A stretch of DNA of 64,000 nt from Prevotella communis (GCF_022024115.1 NZ_CP091792.1:2418001-2482000); one strand, 5' to 3'; positions 44,691 through 53,960 are shown, counted from the first letter of the stretch. The notes: generated from the sequence alone by a model not told the origin. Numbers and translations: made by a program.

Positions 44691-45980
44691 ATGAAAAAAA
44701 TATTAACCATCCTTTTGTTGGGCTCTACCTTGACCATTACAGCCCAGACAGCCCGTGAAGAAATCAAAGTCAACCCCTGGTTGGCAGGTTCAAACTATCT
44801 GGATTACGACCGCCAGTTACCAAACTTCAACTATACGAAGGCGCCAAAGGGCTACGTACCTTTCTATTTCACCCACTACGGACGCCACGGCTCTCGCTGG
44901 CTTATCGGTAAGGACGATTACGAACGTGTGTTGCGCCCACTTCGTAAGGCCAATGAGCAGGGAAAACTGACTGCCGAGGGCAGGAAAGCGCTGCAATTGC
45001 TGGAGACGTTCAACAAGACGACCAACAAGCGTCTGGGCGACCTGACCACCGTTGGTGAGCGTCAGCACCATGGCATCGGCAAACGCATAGCACAGCATTT
45101 CCCTGAGATTTTCCTGACGAAGAATCTGGCTATTGATGCTCGCAGCACAGTGGTTACACGCTGCATTCTGTCAATGATAGCAGAATGCGAGGAACTCATG
45201 GCTGCCAACCCCACCGCTCGCATCCACAACGACGTCAGCGAGAGCCTGCAGTACTATCTTAATCAGGGACATGAAGGTAAGGTGAAAGAGGCCAACAGAC
45301 ATATAGACTGGAGTAAGCTCAATGAATTCAGCGACAGCAAGACGCACCCAGAGCGACTGATGAAGGTGCTGTTTAACGACGAGAAATGGGCAGCCGACAG
45401 CGTACGTCAGGGCTCGCTGATGCGCAATCTCTATGAGATGGTCATCAACATGCAGAGCCACGACGACGGTCCTGACATGCTCTATCTCTTCACCGAAGAG
45501 GAGCGTTATGATCAGTGGTGCATCGCAAATGCCAGTTGGTATGTGCGCTATGCCAACTCGCCCATGACGGACAATAAGATGCCCTTCAGTCAGTACAACC
45601 TGCTAAGAAACATCATCGAGACAGCCGACACCTGCGTGGCACTTGGAAAGCCGCAAGCCACCATGCGCTTTGGTCATGAGGTATGCGTGATGCCTTTGGC
45701 TTGTCTGATGGAACTAGGCAATAGCAATGCCAGTATCGATAATCTCAACGAACTGGATAAGAAATGGCAGAACTACAAGATTTTCCCCATGGCCTGCAAC
45801 ATCCAACTCATCTTCTACAAGCCCAAGAAGGGTGAAGGCGACATTCTGGTAAAGGCACTGCTCAATGAGCGTGAAGTAACACTGCCTGTTGCTGCCACTG
45901 AAACGCCGTTCTACTACAAGTGGAACGACCTGCGACAATACTGGACAAACAAACTTGATAAATTTAAAGAGGAGAAATAA
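44691..45980 (+). CDS. Exported histidine acid phosphatase (phytase-like)
   Basis: 429 residues with a signal peptide (about 1-18, ending TITAQT). The phosphohistidine motif is YGRHGSRW and the distal proton-donor motif GHEVCVMPL (His-Glu rather than His-Asp). This arrangement is that of histidine acid phosphatases such as phytases and MINPP; the HE form is seen in MINPP-like Bacteroidota enzymes. Likely hydrolyses organic phosphates, perhaps inositol phosphates, in the periplasm. Operon with the PafA-like gene (24-bp gap) and the Sel1 gene, suggesting phosphate scavenging. Confidence 0.85.
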   Translation: MKKILTILLLGSTLTITAQTAREEIKVNPWLAGSNYLDYDRQLPNFNYTKAPKGYVPFYFTHYGRHGSRWLIGKDDYERVLRPLRKANEQGKLTAEGRKALQLLETFNKTTNKRLGDLTTVGERQHHGIGKRIAQHFPEIFLTKNLAIDARSTVVTRCILSMIAECEELMAANPTARIHNDVSESLQYYLNQGHEGKVKEANRHIDWSKLNEFSDSKTHPERLMKVLFNDEKWAADSVRQGSLMRNLYEMVINMQSHDDGPDMLYLFTEEERYDQWCIANASWYVRYANSPMTDNKMPFSQYNLLRNIIETADTCVALGKPQATMRFGHEVCVMPLACLMELGNSNASIDNLNELDKKWQNYKIFPMACNIQLIFYKPKKGEGDILVKALLNEREVTLPVAATETPFYYKWNDLRQYWTNKLDKFKEEK

Positions 45981-46004
45981 AGATTTTAAGAATACATAAT
46001 TGAT

Positions 46005-47516
46005 ATGAAGAGATTATTCTTTCTAATTTGTTTTCTGTTGACCATTACCTTCTCGGTGCACGCACAGAAGCAGTTTGGAGAACGCCCCAAACTTGTGGTA
46101 GGTGTCGTTGTTGACCAGATGCGTTGGGACTACCTGAGTCGTTATTTCAACCAGATGCCGCCAGGTGGACTGAAACGCCTTATCAATGAGGGTTACTCGT
46201 GCAACAACTGTTTGATAAATTACATTCCTACAGTTACGGCTATCGGACACACGTCCATCTATACTGGCACGACACCGGCCTTTCATGGCATCTGCGGCAA
46301 CTCGTTCTATGTTGACGGCGAAAGTGTAGGATGCGTCAGCGACAAGCGTGTGCAAAGCGTTGGTTCCGACACGAAGAAAGGACAGTCGTCGCCCCATCTG
46401 CTTCTTGCATCGACCATTGGCGACCAACTACGTTTACACACAGACTTCCAGTCCAAGGTCATTGGTGTCAGCTACAAGGATCGTGCAGCCATCCTGCCAG
46501 CCGGTCGTAGTGCCAACGCCGCTTTCTGGTTCGACAATACCTCTGGCTGCTTTGTCAGCAGCACTTACTACATGCAGGAATTGCCTGATTATGCTAAGAA
46601 GATAAACGCCCAGTTAGCCAAGAACGAAGAACTGAAGAAGGTGGGACAGGATGTGTCGCTCTCACCTCTCTGCGGTCATCTCATCACCGATATGGCTATC
46701 GCAGCCCTAAAGGGCGAGAACCTGGGGCGCAACGGCACTACGGACATGCTCTGTGTCAGTTATTCTCAGACGGATGCTATCGGACATAAATGGGCTACAC
46801 GTGGCGAACACACAGACGAGGCCTACAGGGAACTGGATAAGGACATCAAGCGCTTGCTCATGGCACTCGATGCACAGGTGGGTCACGAAAACTACCTGCT
46901 TTTCCTTACAGCCGACCACGGTGGTGCTCACAACTGGAAATTCATGCAGGATCACAAGCTCAATGGTGGCAAGTGGCTCTATCAGGACTACCAAAAGCAG
47001 GCCGAGGCCTACATTGCCAAGAAGTTAGGTGCCACGAAGAATGTCATTAAGGATATCACCGTTCTTCGCATTTATCTGGACCACCAGTCCATTGCCGACC
47101 AGAATTTGAAACTCGACGACGTGAAACAATGCCTCACCGAGTTCTTCCGCACAGCCCCCAATGTAGTCCAAGTGGTTGACTACGAGAAAGTACGCACCAG
47201 CAGTCTGCCTGAGCGACTGATGAACATGGCGCTCATGGGATACCATCCCCGCCGTTCTGGTGATATGCTCATCATTGTAGAACCCGGATACTATGAGTAT
47301 GGCGACTGGTCGTCACCAGTAGGCACCACCCACGGCTCCTGGAATCCTTATGATGCCCATATTCCCCTACTTTTCTATGGCTGGCACATCAAGCATGGCG
47401 CTACCAGTCGTGAGGTACATATCAATGATATTGCCCCCACAGTGTGCCAGATGCTGAGCATCCAGCAGCCCAACGCCTGCTCTGGCGAAGCCATCCTGGA
47501 AGTGATTGAGAATTGA
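46005..47516 (+). CDS. PafA-like alkaline phosphatase / phosphodiesterase
   Basis: 503 residues with a signal peptide (about 1-20). It belongs to the alkaline phosphatase superfamily: metal aspartate in VVGVVVDQMRWDYL, nucleophile threonine in YIPTVTAIGHTS, and SYKDRAAILPAGR with the Lys-x-Arg pair (KDR) that defines PafA phosphomonoesterases. TADHGGAHNW and the later TTHGSWNPYDAH supply the remaining metal ligands. PafA is constitutively active on many phosphomonoesters. It shares an operon with the histidine phosphatase; its stop codon lies in a heptamer tract. Confidence 0.88.
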   Translation: MKRLFFLICFLLTITFSVHAQKQFGERPKLVVGVVVDQMRWDYLSRYFNQMPPGGLKRLINEGYSCNNCLINYIPTVTAIGHTSIYTGTTPAFHGICGNSFYVDGESVGCVSDKRVQSVGSDTKKGQSSPHLLLASTIGDQLRLHTDFQSKVIGVSYKDRAAILPAGRSANAAFWFDNTSGCFVSSTYYMQELPDYAKKINAQLAKNEELKKVGQDVSLSPLCGHLITDMAIAALKGENLGRNGTTDMLCVSYSQTDAIGHKWATRGEHTDEAYRELDKDIKRLLMALDAQVGHENYLLFLTADHGGAHNWKFMQDHKLNGGKWLYQDYQKQAEAYIAKKLGATKNVIKDITVLRIYLDHQSIADQNLKLDDVKQCLTEFFRTAPNVVQVVDYEKVRTSSLPERLMNMALMGYHPRRSGDMLIIVEPGYYEYGDWSSPVGTTHGSWNPYDAHIPLLFYGWHIKHGATSREVHINDIAPTVCQMLSIQQPNACSGEAILEVIEN

Positions 47517-47539
47517 CAATTGATAATTGATAATTATGA
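47512..47539. repeat. ATTGATA heptamer tract containing stop and start codons
   Basis: ATTGACA ATTGATA ATTGATA ATTATGA. The first unit supplies the TGA of the PafA-like gene and the last the ATG of the Sel1 gene. Confidence 0.85.
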
Positions 47540-48003
47540 AGAGACTGATTTATCTTTGTATACTGTTGATGTGTAGCATCAGCATAAGCGCACAGAGTGC
47601 CGACAAGCTCTACGACGAGGGCAAGAAACTCTACGATCAGGAACAGTATAAAGAGGCTGTACCCAAATTGCAGGCTGCAGCCGATAAAGGTCACAAGAAG
47701 GCACAGTACCGTTTAGGTCGCTGCTACGACAAAGGCCATGGCGTGAAGGAGAACGACCAGAAAGCCTTTGAGCTCTATCAGAAATCAGCCAAACAAGACT
47801 ACGCCAAGGCCATGTTTCAACTGGGCAAATGCTATATGAAGGGCAAAGGCGTGGCTGCTAATCAGGAGGAGGCACGCAAATGGATAAAGCGCGCTATCAG
47901 CGACGAGAAGCACGGCGACGAGATCCTGAAAGACCTGCGTAAAGCAAAAGCCGACGGTGAGGAGGCCACGCGAATCCTGACACTCATAGGCAAGAACAAA
48001 TAA
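47536..48003 (+). CDS. Exported Sel1-like repeat protein
   Basis: 155 residues from the ATG at 47536 with a signal peptide (MKRLIYLCILLMCSISISA). It has a TPR-like unit (LYDEGKKLYDQEQYKEAVPKL) and two Sel1 repeats (AQYRLGRCYDKGHGVKEND, AMFQLGKCYMKGKGVAANQ). Sel1 repeats serve protein binding. Third gene of the phosphatase operon; the gap to the second gene is filled by a heptamer tract. Function in the operon unknown. Confidence 0.8.
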   Translation: MKRLIYLCILLMCSISISAQSADKLYDEGKKLYDQEQYKEAVPKLQAAADKGHKKAQYRLGRCYDKGHGVKENDQKAFELYQKSAKQDYAKAMFQLGKCYMKGKGVAANQEEARKWIKRAISDEKHGDEILKDLRKAKADGEEATRILTLIGKNK

Positions 48004-48009
48004 AACAAT

Positions 48010-48036
48010 AAAAGGGAACCATCGCGGTTCCCTTTT
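48010..48036. terminator. Bidirectional terminator after the Sel1 gene
   Basis: An 11-bp perfect stem AAAAGGGAACC/GGTTCCCTTTT with loop ATCGC, between the convergent Sel1 and korC genes. Confidence 0.8.
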
Positions 48037-48066
48037 ATCTTAATTATTATTCACTGATTACCTTTC

Positions 48067-48612
48067 TTACTTCACTTCCTCAATAATCTTAGCTCCTTCT
48101 TTCAGGGCCTCCATATTCAGAGGAATCAGTCCATGGTGACGCTCAGGCAGGGTCTTGTAGAGAGCTTTCTCCACGCCCTTGTCACTAACCACTGGAGCCA
48201 CCTTCAGAAGTCCGCCAAGGATAATCATATTAAACACCTTGCTATTCTTCATCTCCGCAGCCTTATCCATAGCGTTAATCTCATAGACAGTGATGTCCTT
48301 ACGCGTGGGCTTGTTGATAATACCAAAGCCGTCGTAGATAAGAATACCGCCAGGTTTAATCTTCGGTTCGAACTTCTCCAATGAAGGCTGGTTGAGCACC
48401 ACGGCAATGTCGTACTTACTGAGGATGGGTGAAGAGATGCGCTCATCACTCACAATCACCGTCACGTTGGCTGTACCACCACGCTGCTCAGGACCGTAAG
48501 CAGGCATCCATGTTACCTCCTTATCCTCCATCAGTCCACTATAGGCCAGAATCTTACCCATTGAAAGTACACCCTGACCTCCGAAACCTGAAATAATTAT
48601 CTCTTTCTTCAT
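48067..48612 (-). CDS. korC: 2-oxoacid:ferredoxin oxidoreductase, gamma subunit
   Basis: 181 residues of the POR/KOR gamma domain: IIISGFGGQGVLSMGKIL, EVTWMPAYGPEQRGGTANV, and a C-terminal PERHHGLIPLN. Together with the alpha, beta and delta genes directly upstream it builds a cytoplasmic complex that oxidatively decarboxylates a 2-oxoacid to its CoA ester, reducing ferredoxin. Substrate (2-oxoglutarate or a branched-chain 2-oxoacid) cannot be decided from the sequence. The spacer to korB is a heptamer tract. Confidence 0.88.
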   Translation of the reverse strand: MKKEIIISGFGGQGVLSMGKILAYSGLMEDKEVTWMPAYGPEQRGGTANVTVIVSDERISSPILSKYDIAVVLNQPSLEKFEPKIKPGGILIYDGFGIINKPTRKDITVYEINAMDKAAEMKNSKVFNMIILGGLLKVAPVVSDKGVEKALYKTLPERHHGLIPLNMEALKEGAKIIEEVK

Positions 48613-48618
48613 CTTTTC

Positions 48619-48646
48619 TTAATTCTTAATTCTTAACTCTTAATTA
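48619..48646. repeat. TTAATTC heptamer tract between korB and korC
   Basis: TTAATTC TTAATTC TTAACTC TTAATTA; the last unit contains the korB stop codon (48646-48644). It makes up nearly the whole 31-bp spacer. Confidence 0.85.
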
Positions 48647-49414
48647 AAGATTCGTAGTATCTTTCAGGTCACCTTTGGGATAGAAGGGGAACATATTCTC
48701 CTTCATCCATTCGTTAGCCTTAGCGGGCGTCAGCTTCCAACCACTGTTACAGGTAGAGACAAACTCCACGAGAGAAGAACCCTTACCAGCCATAGAAGCC
48801 TCGAAAGCCTTACGCAGCGCCTTCTTCGCCTTGTTGATAGAAGCCACGCTCTCTACGCTCTGACGAGTCACATAGCAGGTTCCTTCCAACTGAGCAGCGA
48901 TATCAGCCATTTTCAGTGGATAACCGTGAATCTCAGGATCACGTCCATAAGGACAGGTAGAGGTCTTCTGGCCAATCAGCGTTGTAGGAGCCATCTGACC
49001 ACCCGTCATACCATAGATAGCATTGTTGACGAAGATAATCACGATATTCTCACCACGGTTCAAGGCATGGATGGTCTCACAGGTACCGATACATGCCAGG
49101 TCACCATCACCCTGATAGGTGAAGACCAGACGATCAGGCCAGGTACGCTTGATACCCGTGGCCAGTGCGGGAGCACGTCCATGGGCAGCCTCCTGCCAGT
49201 CGATATCAATATAATTGTAGGCAAATACGGCACAGCCTACGGGCGATACACCTACGGCCTTGTCTGCCATTCCCATCTCTTCGATGACTTCGGCCACAAG
49301 TTTATGTACTACACCATGGCTACAGCCAGGGCAGTAGTGCATATTATTGTCGTTCATCAGCGTCGGCTTCTTGCAGACGATATTCTCTGGTTGAACTATT
49401 TGATTTCTATCCAT
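48644..49414 (-). CDS. korB: 2-oxoacid:ferredoxin oxidoreductase, beta subunit (TPP-binding)
   Basis: 256 residues. The thiamine-diphosphate motif is GDGDLACIGTCETIHALNRG followed by VNNAIYGMTGGQ. The N-terminal CPGCSHG and the Cys in SPVGCAVF are typical cluster ligands of this subunit family. Second catalytic subunit of the complex with KorA; only 4 bp separate it from korA. Confidence 0.92.
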   Translation of the reverse strand: MDRNQIVQPENIVCKKPTLMNDNNMHYCPGCSHGVVHKLVAEVIEEMGMADKAVGVSPVGCAVFAYNYIDIDWQEAAHGRAPALATGIKRTWPDRLVFTYQGDGDLACIGTCETIHALNRGENIVIIFVNNAIYGMTGGQMAPTTLIGQKTSTCPYGRDPEIHGYPLKMADIAAQLEGTCYVTRQSVESVASINKAKKALRKAFEASMAGKGSSLVEFVSTCNSGWKLTPAKANEWMKENMFPFYPKGDLKDTTNL

Positions 49415-49418
49415 AACC

Positions 49419-50501
49419 TTACATTACCTTCTTAAGTGCATTAACAATTTCCTCTGGATCGGGAACGATACCTCCCAGACGCCCGAACTGCTCCACGGGC
49501 ACAGCACCGTTCACAGCGAGACGTACGTCCTGTACCATCTGACCAGCGTTAATCTCAGCTACAAGAATACCCTTCACCTTCTTAGAGAGCTCAGCAATCT
49601 GCTTCTCAGGGAAGGGGAACAGCGTGATAGGACGGAACAAACCGACCTTAATACCTTGCTCACGGGCAATCTCTACGCTCTTCTCTGCAATACGGGCGGC
49701 ACTACCGAAAGCTACGATAGCATACTCGGCATCGTCCATCTGCTGCTGCTCAAAACGCACCTCGTTCTCCTGAATCTTGCGATATTTCTCCTGCAGAGCC
49801 AGGTTACGCTTCTCCATGGCCTCAGGCTTCAGCTCCAACGAGGTAATCACCACGCGCTCACGGTTCTTGGGCTTACCTGTTGATGCCCAGGGGCACTCCT
49901 TGATAACCTCCTCGTCAGTACGACGGGGCTTGAAAGGAGGCAGCACCACCTTCTCCATCATCTGACCAATGACACCATCACTCAGAATCATGGCAGGGTT
50001 GCGATACTTGAATGCCAACTCAAAGGCGAGATCTACGAAATCAGCCATCTCCTGTACAGAAGAGGGAGCCAGGACAATCACCTTGTAGTCACCATTACCA
50101 CCACCACGGGTAGCCTGATTATAGTCACCCTGTGAAGGCTGGATAGTACCCAGACCAGGACCACCACGCTGCACATTGACAAACACACCAGGCACTTCGG
50201 CACCAGCCATATAGGTGATACCTTCCTGCATCAAGGCGATACCAGGAGATGATGATGAGGTCATAGCACGCTTACCGGCACCGGCAGCACCATAAACCAT
50301 ATAAATAGAGGCCAGCTCGCTCTCTGCCTGAACCACCTGCATACCAGTGGTCTCCCAAGGCTTCAACTCAGCCAGCGTCTCAATCACCTCACTCTGCGGA
50401 GTAATAGGATAGCCGAAATAGCCGTCGCATCCGCATCGAATAGCAGCGTGGGCAATAGCCTCGTTGCCTTTCATCAACACAACTTCTCTTTCTTCTGCCA
50501 T
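49419..50501 (-). CDS. korA: 2-oxoacid:ferredoxin oxidoreductase, alpha subunit
   Basis: 360 residues. Domain I motif GCDGYFGYPITPQSEVIE and the segment ESELASIYMVYGAAGAGKR with SSSSPGIALMQEG are characteristic of the pyrimidine-binding alpha subunit of KOR/VOR enzymes; a transketolase-C-like domain closes the protein (VAFGSAARIAEKSVEIAREQ). Many annotations call such proteins VorB (3-methyl-2-oxobutanoate). Only 3 bp from korD. Confidence 0.9.
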   Translation of the reverse strand: MAEEREVVLMKGNEAIAHAAIRCGCDGYFGYPITPQSEVIETLAELKPWETTGMQVVQAESELASIYMVYGAAGAGKRAMTSSSSPGIALMQEGITYMAGAEVPGVFVNVQRGGPGLGTIQPSQGDYNQATRGGGNGDYKVIVLAPSSVQEMADFVDLAFELAFKYRNPAMILSDGVIGQMMEKVVLPPFKPRRTDEEVIKECPWASTGKPKNRERVVITSLELKPEAMEKRNLALQEKYRKIQENEVRFEQQQMDDAEYAIVAFGSAARIAEKSVEIAREQGIKVGLFRPITLFPFPEKQIAELSKKVKGILVAEINAGQMVQDVRLAVNGAVPVEQFGRLGGIVPDPEEIVNALKKVM

Positions 50502-50504
50502 AGT

Positions 50505-50735
50505 TTATTCCTCCACTTTTTTACGATACACGGTGATACAGCCATCTGGGCAGACAATGCCACACGAAGCACAGCCCACACAGGCTTCCTCGTTGACAGC
50601 CTCCACATAGGGATAACCGTGCAGATTAACTTTGTTGGCCAGGGCGATAACCTTCTGAGGGCAGGCGATGACGCAGAGACTGCATCCCTTACACCTCTCG
50701 GTATTCACCTCAATAGCGCCTTTCATTTTTGCCAT
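50505..50735 (-). CDS. korD: Delta subunit: 2x[4Fe-4S] ferredoxin
   Basis: 76 residues with two CxxCxxCxxxC clusters (CKGCSLCVIACP and CVGCASCGIVCP). It is the electron-accepting subunit of the oxidoreductase and the first gene of korDABC. A full consensus promoter lies at 50778-50808. Confidence 0.92.
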   Translation of the reverse strand: MAKMKGAIEVNTERCKGCSLCVIACPQKVIALANKVNLHGYPYVEAVNEEACVGCASCGIVCPDGCITVYRKKVEE

Positions 50736-50777
50736 ATTGTATTTGTTTAACGCATTAACCTCTTACGAAATTGGCTG

Positions 50778-50808
50778 CAAAGGTACTAATTTGTAAGCAA
50801 AATGCAAA
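50778..50808 (-). promoter_or_regulatory. korDABC promoter
   Basis: TTTG (50808-50805), 19 bp, TACCTTTG (50785-50778) on the minus strand; leader of about 37 nt. Confidence 0.65.
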
Positions 50809-50856
50809 AGAAAATAGCCTTTTTCTTTCCATTTTTCCATTTTATATGACAATAAG

Positions 50857-50894
50857 CAAAAAAAGACATCGGGGGAACATTGCTGCTCCCCCGA
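50857..50894 (-). terminator. Terminator of the small exported protein gene
   Basis: TCGGGGG/CCCCCGA stem (50869-50894) with an A-run on the plus strand (50857-50864), i.e. U-run on the minus strand. Confidence 0.7.
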
Positions 50895-50914
50895 CATCTC
50901 CTTTCATTAGGTTT

Positions 50915-51280
50915 CTAAAGACCTTTGTTTCTTAGTGTGGTGCCCAGTAGTGTCATGTAGGTTTCAAACTGCTCATCATTGAGCACCCTGCGCATCTGCT
51001 GTGCATCCTTGCGCACGGCCTGATGGATCAGGTGGCGGCGCTGAAGGCCTCTTGACGTTGCGGCTTCCTGTACCTCGTTATTAAAGCAGTTCTGAATCAC
51101 TTCTACGGTCTCCATCTGTTCAAATGTCAAACCCAGTTTCACTGCCAAACGGTGCATGTCGAAACTCATGTCGTAGCTCACAGGCTGTCTGTCAAACATC
51201 ATTCTGTGACTTGGCGTCGTCTCGGCGAAACCCATTGCAAACGTCATCACTGTTACCACTGTTAAAACAACCTTCTTCAT
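50915..51280 (-). CDS. Small exported protein, paralogue of 27452-27811
   Basis: 121 residues with a signal peptide (MKKVVLTVVTVMTFAMGFA). It aligns throughout with the 119-residue protein at 27452: YDMSFDMHRLAVKLGLTFEQ against YDMTVNMRKLAVTLDLTTDQ, and YMTLLGTTLRNKGL against YLTLLNTTLTNRGLK. The residues kept in both (the VxxAV/HxAV region and the final TLLxTTLxNxGL) mark a small family I cannot name. It has a leader with AGGATAACA shared with the other copy, and a terminator. Function unknown. Confidence 0.78.
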   Translation of the reverse strand: MKKVVLTVVTVMTFAMGFAETTPSHRMMFDRQPVSYDMSFDMHRLAVKLGLTFEQMETVEVIQNCFNNEVQEAATSRGLQRRHLIHQAVRKDAQQMRRVLNDEQFETYMTLLGTTLRNKGL

Positions 51281-51427
51281 AATTTGTTTCCTTTCCCTTT
51301 TTATAAGTTATTAATATCGAAATGTTATCCTGTTTTCTGTATATATGACGCAGAAGTCTGGAAAAGGTTTAAACCCAGAACTAAAAAAAAGTTTTCAACT
51401 CACTGGAAACACCCGTAAATACAGGTA

Positions 51428-51463
51428 AAAAAAATAATCCTCAGGGGCTTTCCCTAAGGATTA
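51428..51463 (-). terminator. Terminator overlapping the TPR gene stop
   Basis: TAATCCT..GGG/CCC..AGGATTA stem (51435-51463) followed by eight U on the minus strand (A-run 51428-51434). It includes the TAG stop of the TPR gene. Confidence 0.75.
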
Positions 51464-51651
51464 TACATATCTTTGCAATAGAATGCCATAATATCGTCAA
51501 GCATACGCTTGGCCTCGACAGCCGGGCTGTCGGGGTCAAGCTCTATGGCTCGTATATAGCAGTTGATGGCTTCATGCCATTGACTCTTCTTTCGGTATTC
51601 GTTACCCCGCTCATACCACTCCTGAGCGGAAGCAAATTTTTCACTTTTCAC
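51454..51651 (-). CDS. Short TPR-like protein, start in a repeat tract
   Basis: 65 residues if started at the GTG at 51651; the frame has no ATG near its 5' end, and a TTG at 51693 inside folD is the only other start seen. One TPR-like motif is visible (EWYERGNEYRKKSQWHEAINCYIRAIELDPDSP). The GTG and the residues KSEKFASA are encoded by the heptamer tract 51637-51664. It follows folD by 10 bp. Function unknown; possibly a real gene with repeat-derived N-terminus or a decaying one. Confidence 0.55.
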   Translation of the reverse strand: MKSEKFASAQEWYERGNEYRKKSQWHEAINCYIRAIELDPDSPAVEAKRMLDDIMAFYCKDMYNP

Positions 51652-51664
51652 TTTTCCTTTTTCA
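51637..51664. repeat. CTTTTCA heptamer tract at the folD 3' end
   Basis: TTTTTCA CTTTTCA CTTTTCC TTTTTCA. It carries the folD stop codon (51664-51662) and the probable GTG start of the TPR gene, and belongs to the AGTGAAAAATTTGCT dispersed family. Confidence 0.8.
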
Positions 51665-52540
51665 CTTATAATACTCTTTCTTGCCAGCAGCAAGCGTATT
51701 CTTCATCAGCGAGCAGATAGTCATCGGACCAACGCCACCAGGAACAGGCGTGATGAATGAGCACTTAGGTGCCACCTCATCAAACTTCACATCGCCTGTC
51801 AGGCGGAAGCCACTCTTACGGGTTGCATCGGGCACACGGGTTGTACCTACGTCAACAATCACAGCACCATCCTTCACCATATCAGCTGTCACAAACTCAG
51901 GACTACCAATAGCAGCGATGATGATATCAGCAGCGCGACACTCCTCTTTCAGGGTCTTTGAGCGTGAGTGACATACGGTCACGGTAGAGTCACCATACTG
52001 TTTCTGCATCATCAGCTGAGCCATGGGTTTACCCACGATATTACTACGGCCAAGAATGACGCACTTCTTTCCAGAGGTCTCTATGCCATAGCGCTTCAGC
52101 AGGGTAATGATGCCCAGAGGTGTAGCCGAGATAAAGCAGGGCAGTCCGATAGCCATACGCCCCACATTGATAGGATGAAAGCCATCTACATCCTTACGAT
52201 AGTCGATAGCCTCGATAATTTTCTGCTCGTCGATGTGCTTGGGCAAAGGAAGCTGTACGATGAAGCCATCTACATCGTCATCCTTATTCAACTTGTCCAC
52301 ACAGGCCAGGAGTTCCTCCTCCGTGATGTCGTCCTCATAGCGGATGAGGGTCGATTTGAAACCGCAGGCCTCACAAGCCAGCACCTTGTTCTTCACGTAG
52401 GTCTCAGAACCACCGTCATGGCCCACCAACACTGCAGCCAGATGAGGCTGTTTGCCACCCTTGGCCATAATGGCCTTCACTTCCTCGGCAATCTCGGCCT
52501 TAATAGCAGTTGCCGTTGCTTTTCCATCAATTAATTGCAT
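51662..52540 (-). CDS. folD: Bifunctional methylenetetrahydrofolate dehydrogenase / methenyltetrahydrofolate cyclohydrolase
   Basis: 292 residues. FolD hallmarks: [16 protein letters not shown] with the catalytic lysine, [15 protein letters not shown], and [16 protein letters not shown]. It interconverts 5,10-methylene-, 5,10-methenyl- and 10-formyl-tetrahydrofolate in the cytoplasm. The stop codon lies inside a heptamer tract shared with the next gene. Confidence 0.95.
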   Translation of the reverse strand: MQLIDGKATATAIKAEIAEEVKAIMAKGGKQPHLAAVLVGHDGGSETYVKNKVLACEACGFKSTLIRYEDDITEEELLACVDKLNKDDDVDGFIVQLPLPKHIDEQKIIEAIDYRKDVDGFHPINVGRMAIGLPCFISATPLGIITLLKRYGIETSGKKCVILGRSNIVGKPMAQLMMQKQYGDSTVTVCHSRSKTLKEECRAADIIIAAIGSPEFVTADMVKDGAVIVDVGTTRVPDATRKSGFRLTGDVKFDEVAPKCSFITPVPGGVGPMTICSLMKNTLAAGKKEYYK

Positions 52541-52567
52541 ATTACTCGTTTAGTTCTTTAATGTCAT

Positions 52568-52606
52568 AAAAAGCCATGAAGCGGCCCCGTTTAGGGTCGC
52601 TTCATG
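52568..52606 (-). terminator. ffh terminator including the stop codon
   Basis: CATGAAGCG..CCC/GGG..CGCTTCATG stem (52575-52606) plus U-run; the ffh TAA (52593-52591) is in the loop region. Confidence 0.75.
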
Positions 52607-53934
52607 TTTTTCATAGCCGCAGCCATCTGCGCCATTTTTCCTTTATCCATACCGCTTACCATCTTCATCATCTTCTTGGTCTGGTCAAACTGCTTCAGCA
52701 GGCGGTTCACCTCTTCAAGCTTGGTGCCAGAACCCTTGGCAATGCGGATCTTTCTGCTCTGATTGATGATATCCGGATTTGAGCGTTCCTTGGGAGTCAT
52801 CGAGTTGATGATAGCCTCAATGCCCTTGAAAGCATTATCATCGATGTCCACATCCTTCAGAGCCTTGCCCACACCAGGAATCATGCCGGCCAGTTCCTTG
52901 ATATTACCCATCTTCTTAATCTGCTGAATCTGGGCCATGAAGTCGTTGAAGTCGAACTTGTTCTTACGGATTTTCTTCTCCAACTCACGTGCCTGCTTCT
53001 CGTCAAACTGCTGTTGGGCGCGCTCTACCAGTGAGACCACGTCACCCATACCCAGGATACGGTCGGCCATACGCTCGGGGTGGAACACGTCAATAGCCTC
53101 CATCTTCTCACCCGTACCAACGAACTTAATAGGTTTCGTTACCACGGTGCGGATACTCAGGGCAGCACCACCACGGGTATCACCATCGAGCTTGGTCAGC
53201 ACCACGCCATCAAAATCCAGACGGTCGTTAAACTCCTTGGCGGTGTTCACAGCATCCTGACCAGTCATCGAGTCAACCACAAACAGGGTCTCGTCAGGAT
53301 TAATGGCCTGCTTCAGGTTAGAGATCTCGTTCATCATCTCCTCGTCAACAGCCAGACGGCCGGCGGTATCGACAATGACCACGGTGTAGCTCTCCTGCTT
53401 AGCCTTACGGATAGCATTCTGGGCAATCTCTACCACGTTTTTATTACCTTCCTCGGTATAGACATCCACGCCTACGGTCTCAGCCACAACCTTCAACTGC
53501 TCAATAGCAGCAGGACGATACACGTCACAAGCTACCAACAGGGGTTTCTTGTGCTGACGGTCCTTCAACATCTTAGCCAGTTTACCCGTGAAGGTAGTCT
53601 TACCAGAACCCTGCAGACCAGACATCAGGATGATAGCGGGACGATTCTCAAGGTTGAGCTCTACAGCCTTTCCACCCATGAGTTCTGTCAACTCATCATG
53701 CACAATCTTCACCATCAACTGACTTGGTTTGATAGCTGTGAGCACATTCATACCCATAGCTTTCTGCTTCACCGTATCAGTGAACTGCTTGGCTACCTTA
53801 TAGTTTACGTCGGCATCCAACAGGGCGCGACGCACGTCCTTCAAAGTCTCGGCAACATTAATCTCGGTGATCTTTCCTTCACCTTTCAGTATCTTGAACG
53901 ACCGTTCCAGTCGCTCACTCAAATTCTCAAACAT
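52591..53934 (-). CDS. ffh: Signal recognition particle GTPase Ffh
   Basis: 447 residues. The N domain, G domain (GLQGSGKTTFTGKLA P-loop, DTAGRLAVDEEMM, TKLDGDTRGGAAL) and the methionine-rich M domain (MAQMAAAMKNMKRP at the end) are all present. It binds signal sequences on ribosomes and, with 4.5S RNA and FtsY, targets membrane proteins. The 4.5S RNA gene is not in this window. The promoter at 53961 lies partly inside the terminator of the upstream operon. Confidence 0.96.
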   Translation of the reverse strand: MFENLSERLERSFKILKGEGKITEINVAETLKDVRRALLDADVNYKVAKQFTDTVKQKAMGMNVLTAIKPSQLMVKIVHDELTELMGGKAVELNLENRPAIILMSGLQGSGKTTFTGKLAKMLKDRQHKKPLLVACDVYRPAAIEQLKVVAETVGVDVYTEEGNKNVVEIAQNAIRKAKQESYTVVIVDTAGRLAVDEEMMNEISNLKQAINPDETLFVVDSMTGQDAVNTAKEFNDRLDFDGVVLTKLDGDTRGGAALSIRTVVTKPIKFVGTGEKMEAIDVFHPERMADRILGMGDVVSLVERAQQQFDEKQARELEKKIRKNKFDFNDFMAQIQQIKKMGNIKELAGMIPGVGKALKDVDIDDNAFKGIEAIINSMTPKERSNPDIINQSRKIRIAKGSGTKLEEVNRLLKQFDQTKKMMKMVSGMDKGKMAQMAAAMKNMKRP

Positions 53935-53960
53935 ATTTTATAATTGCAATTATTGGGGTG

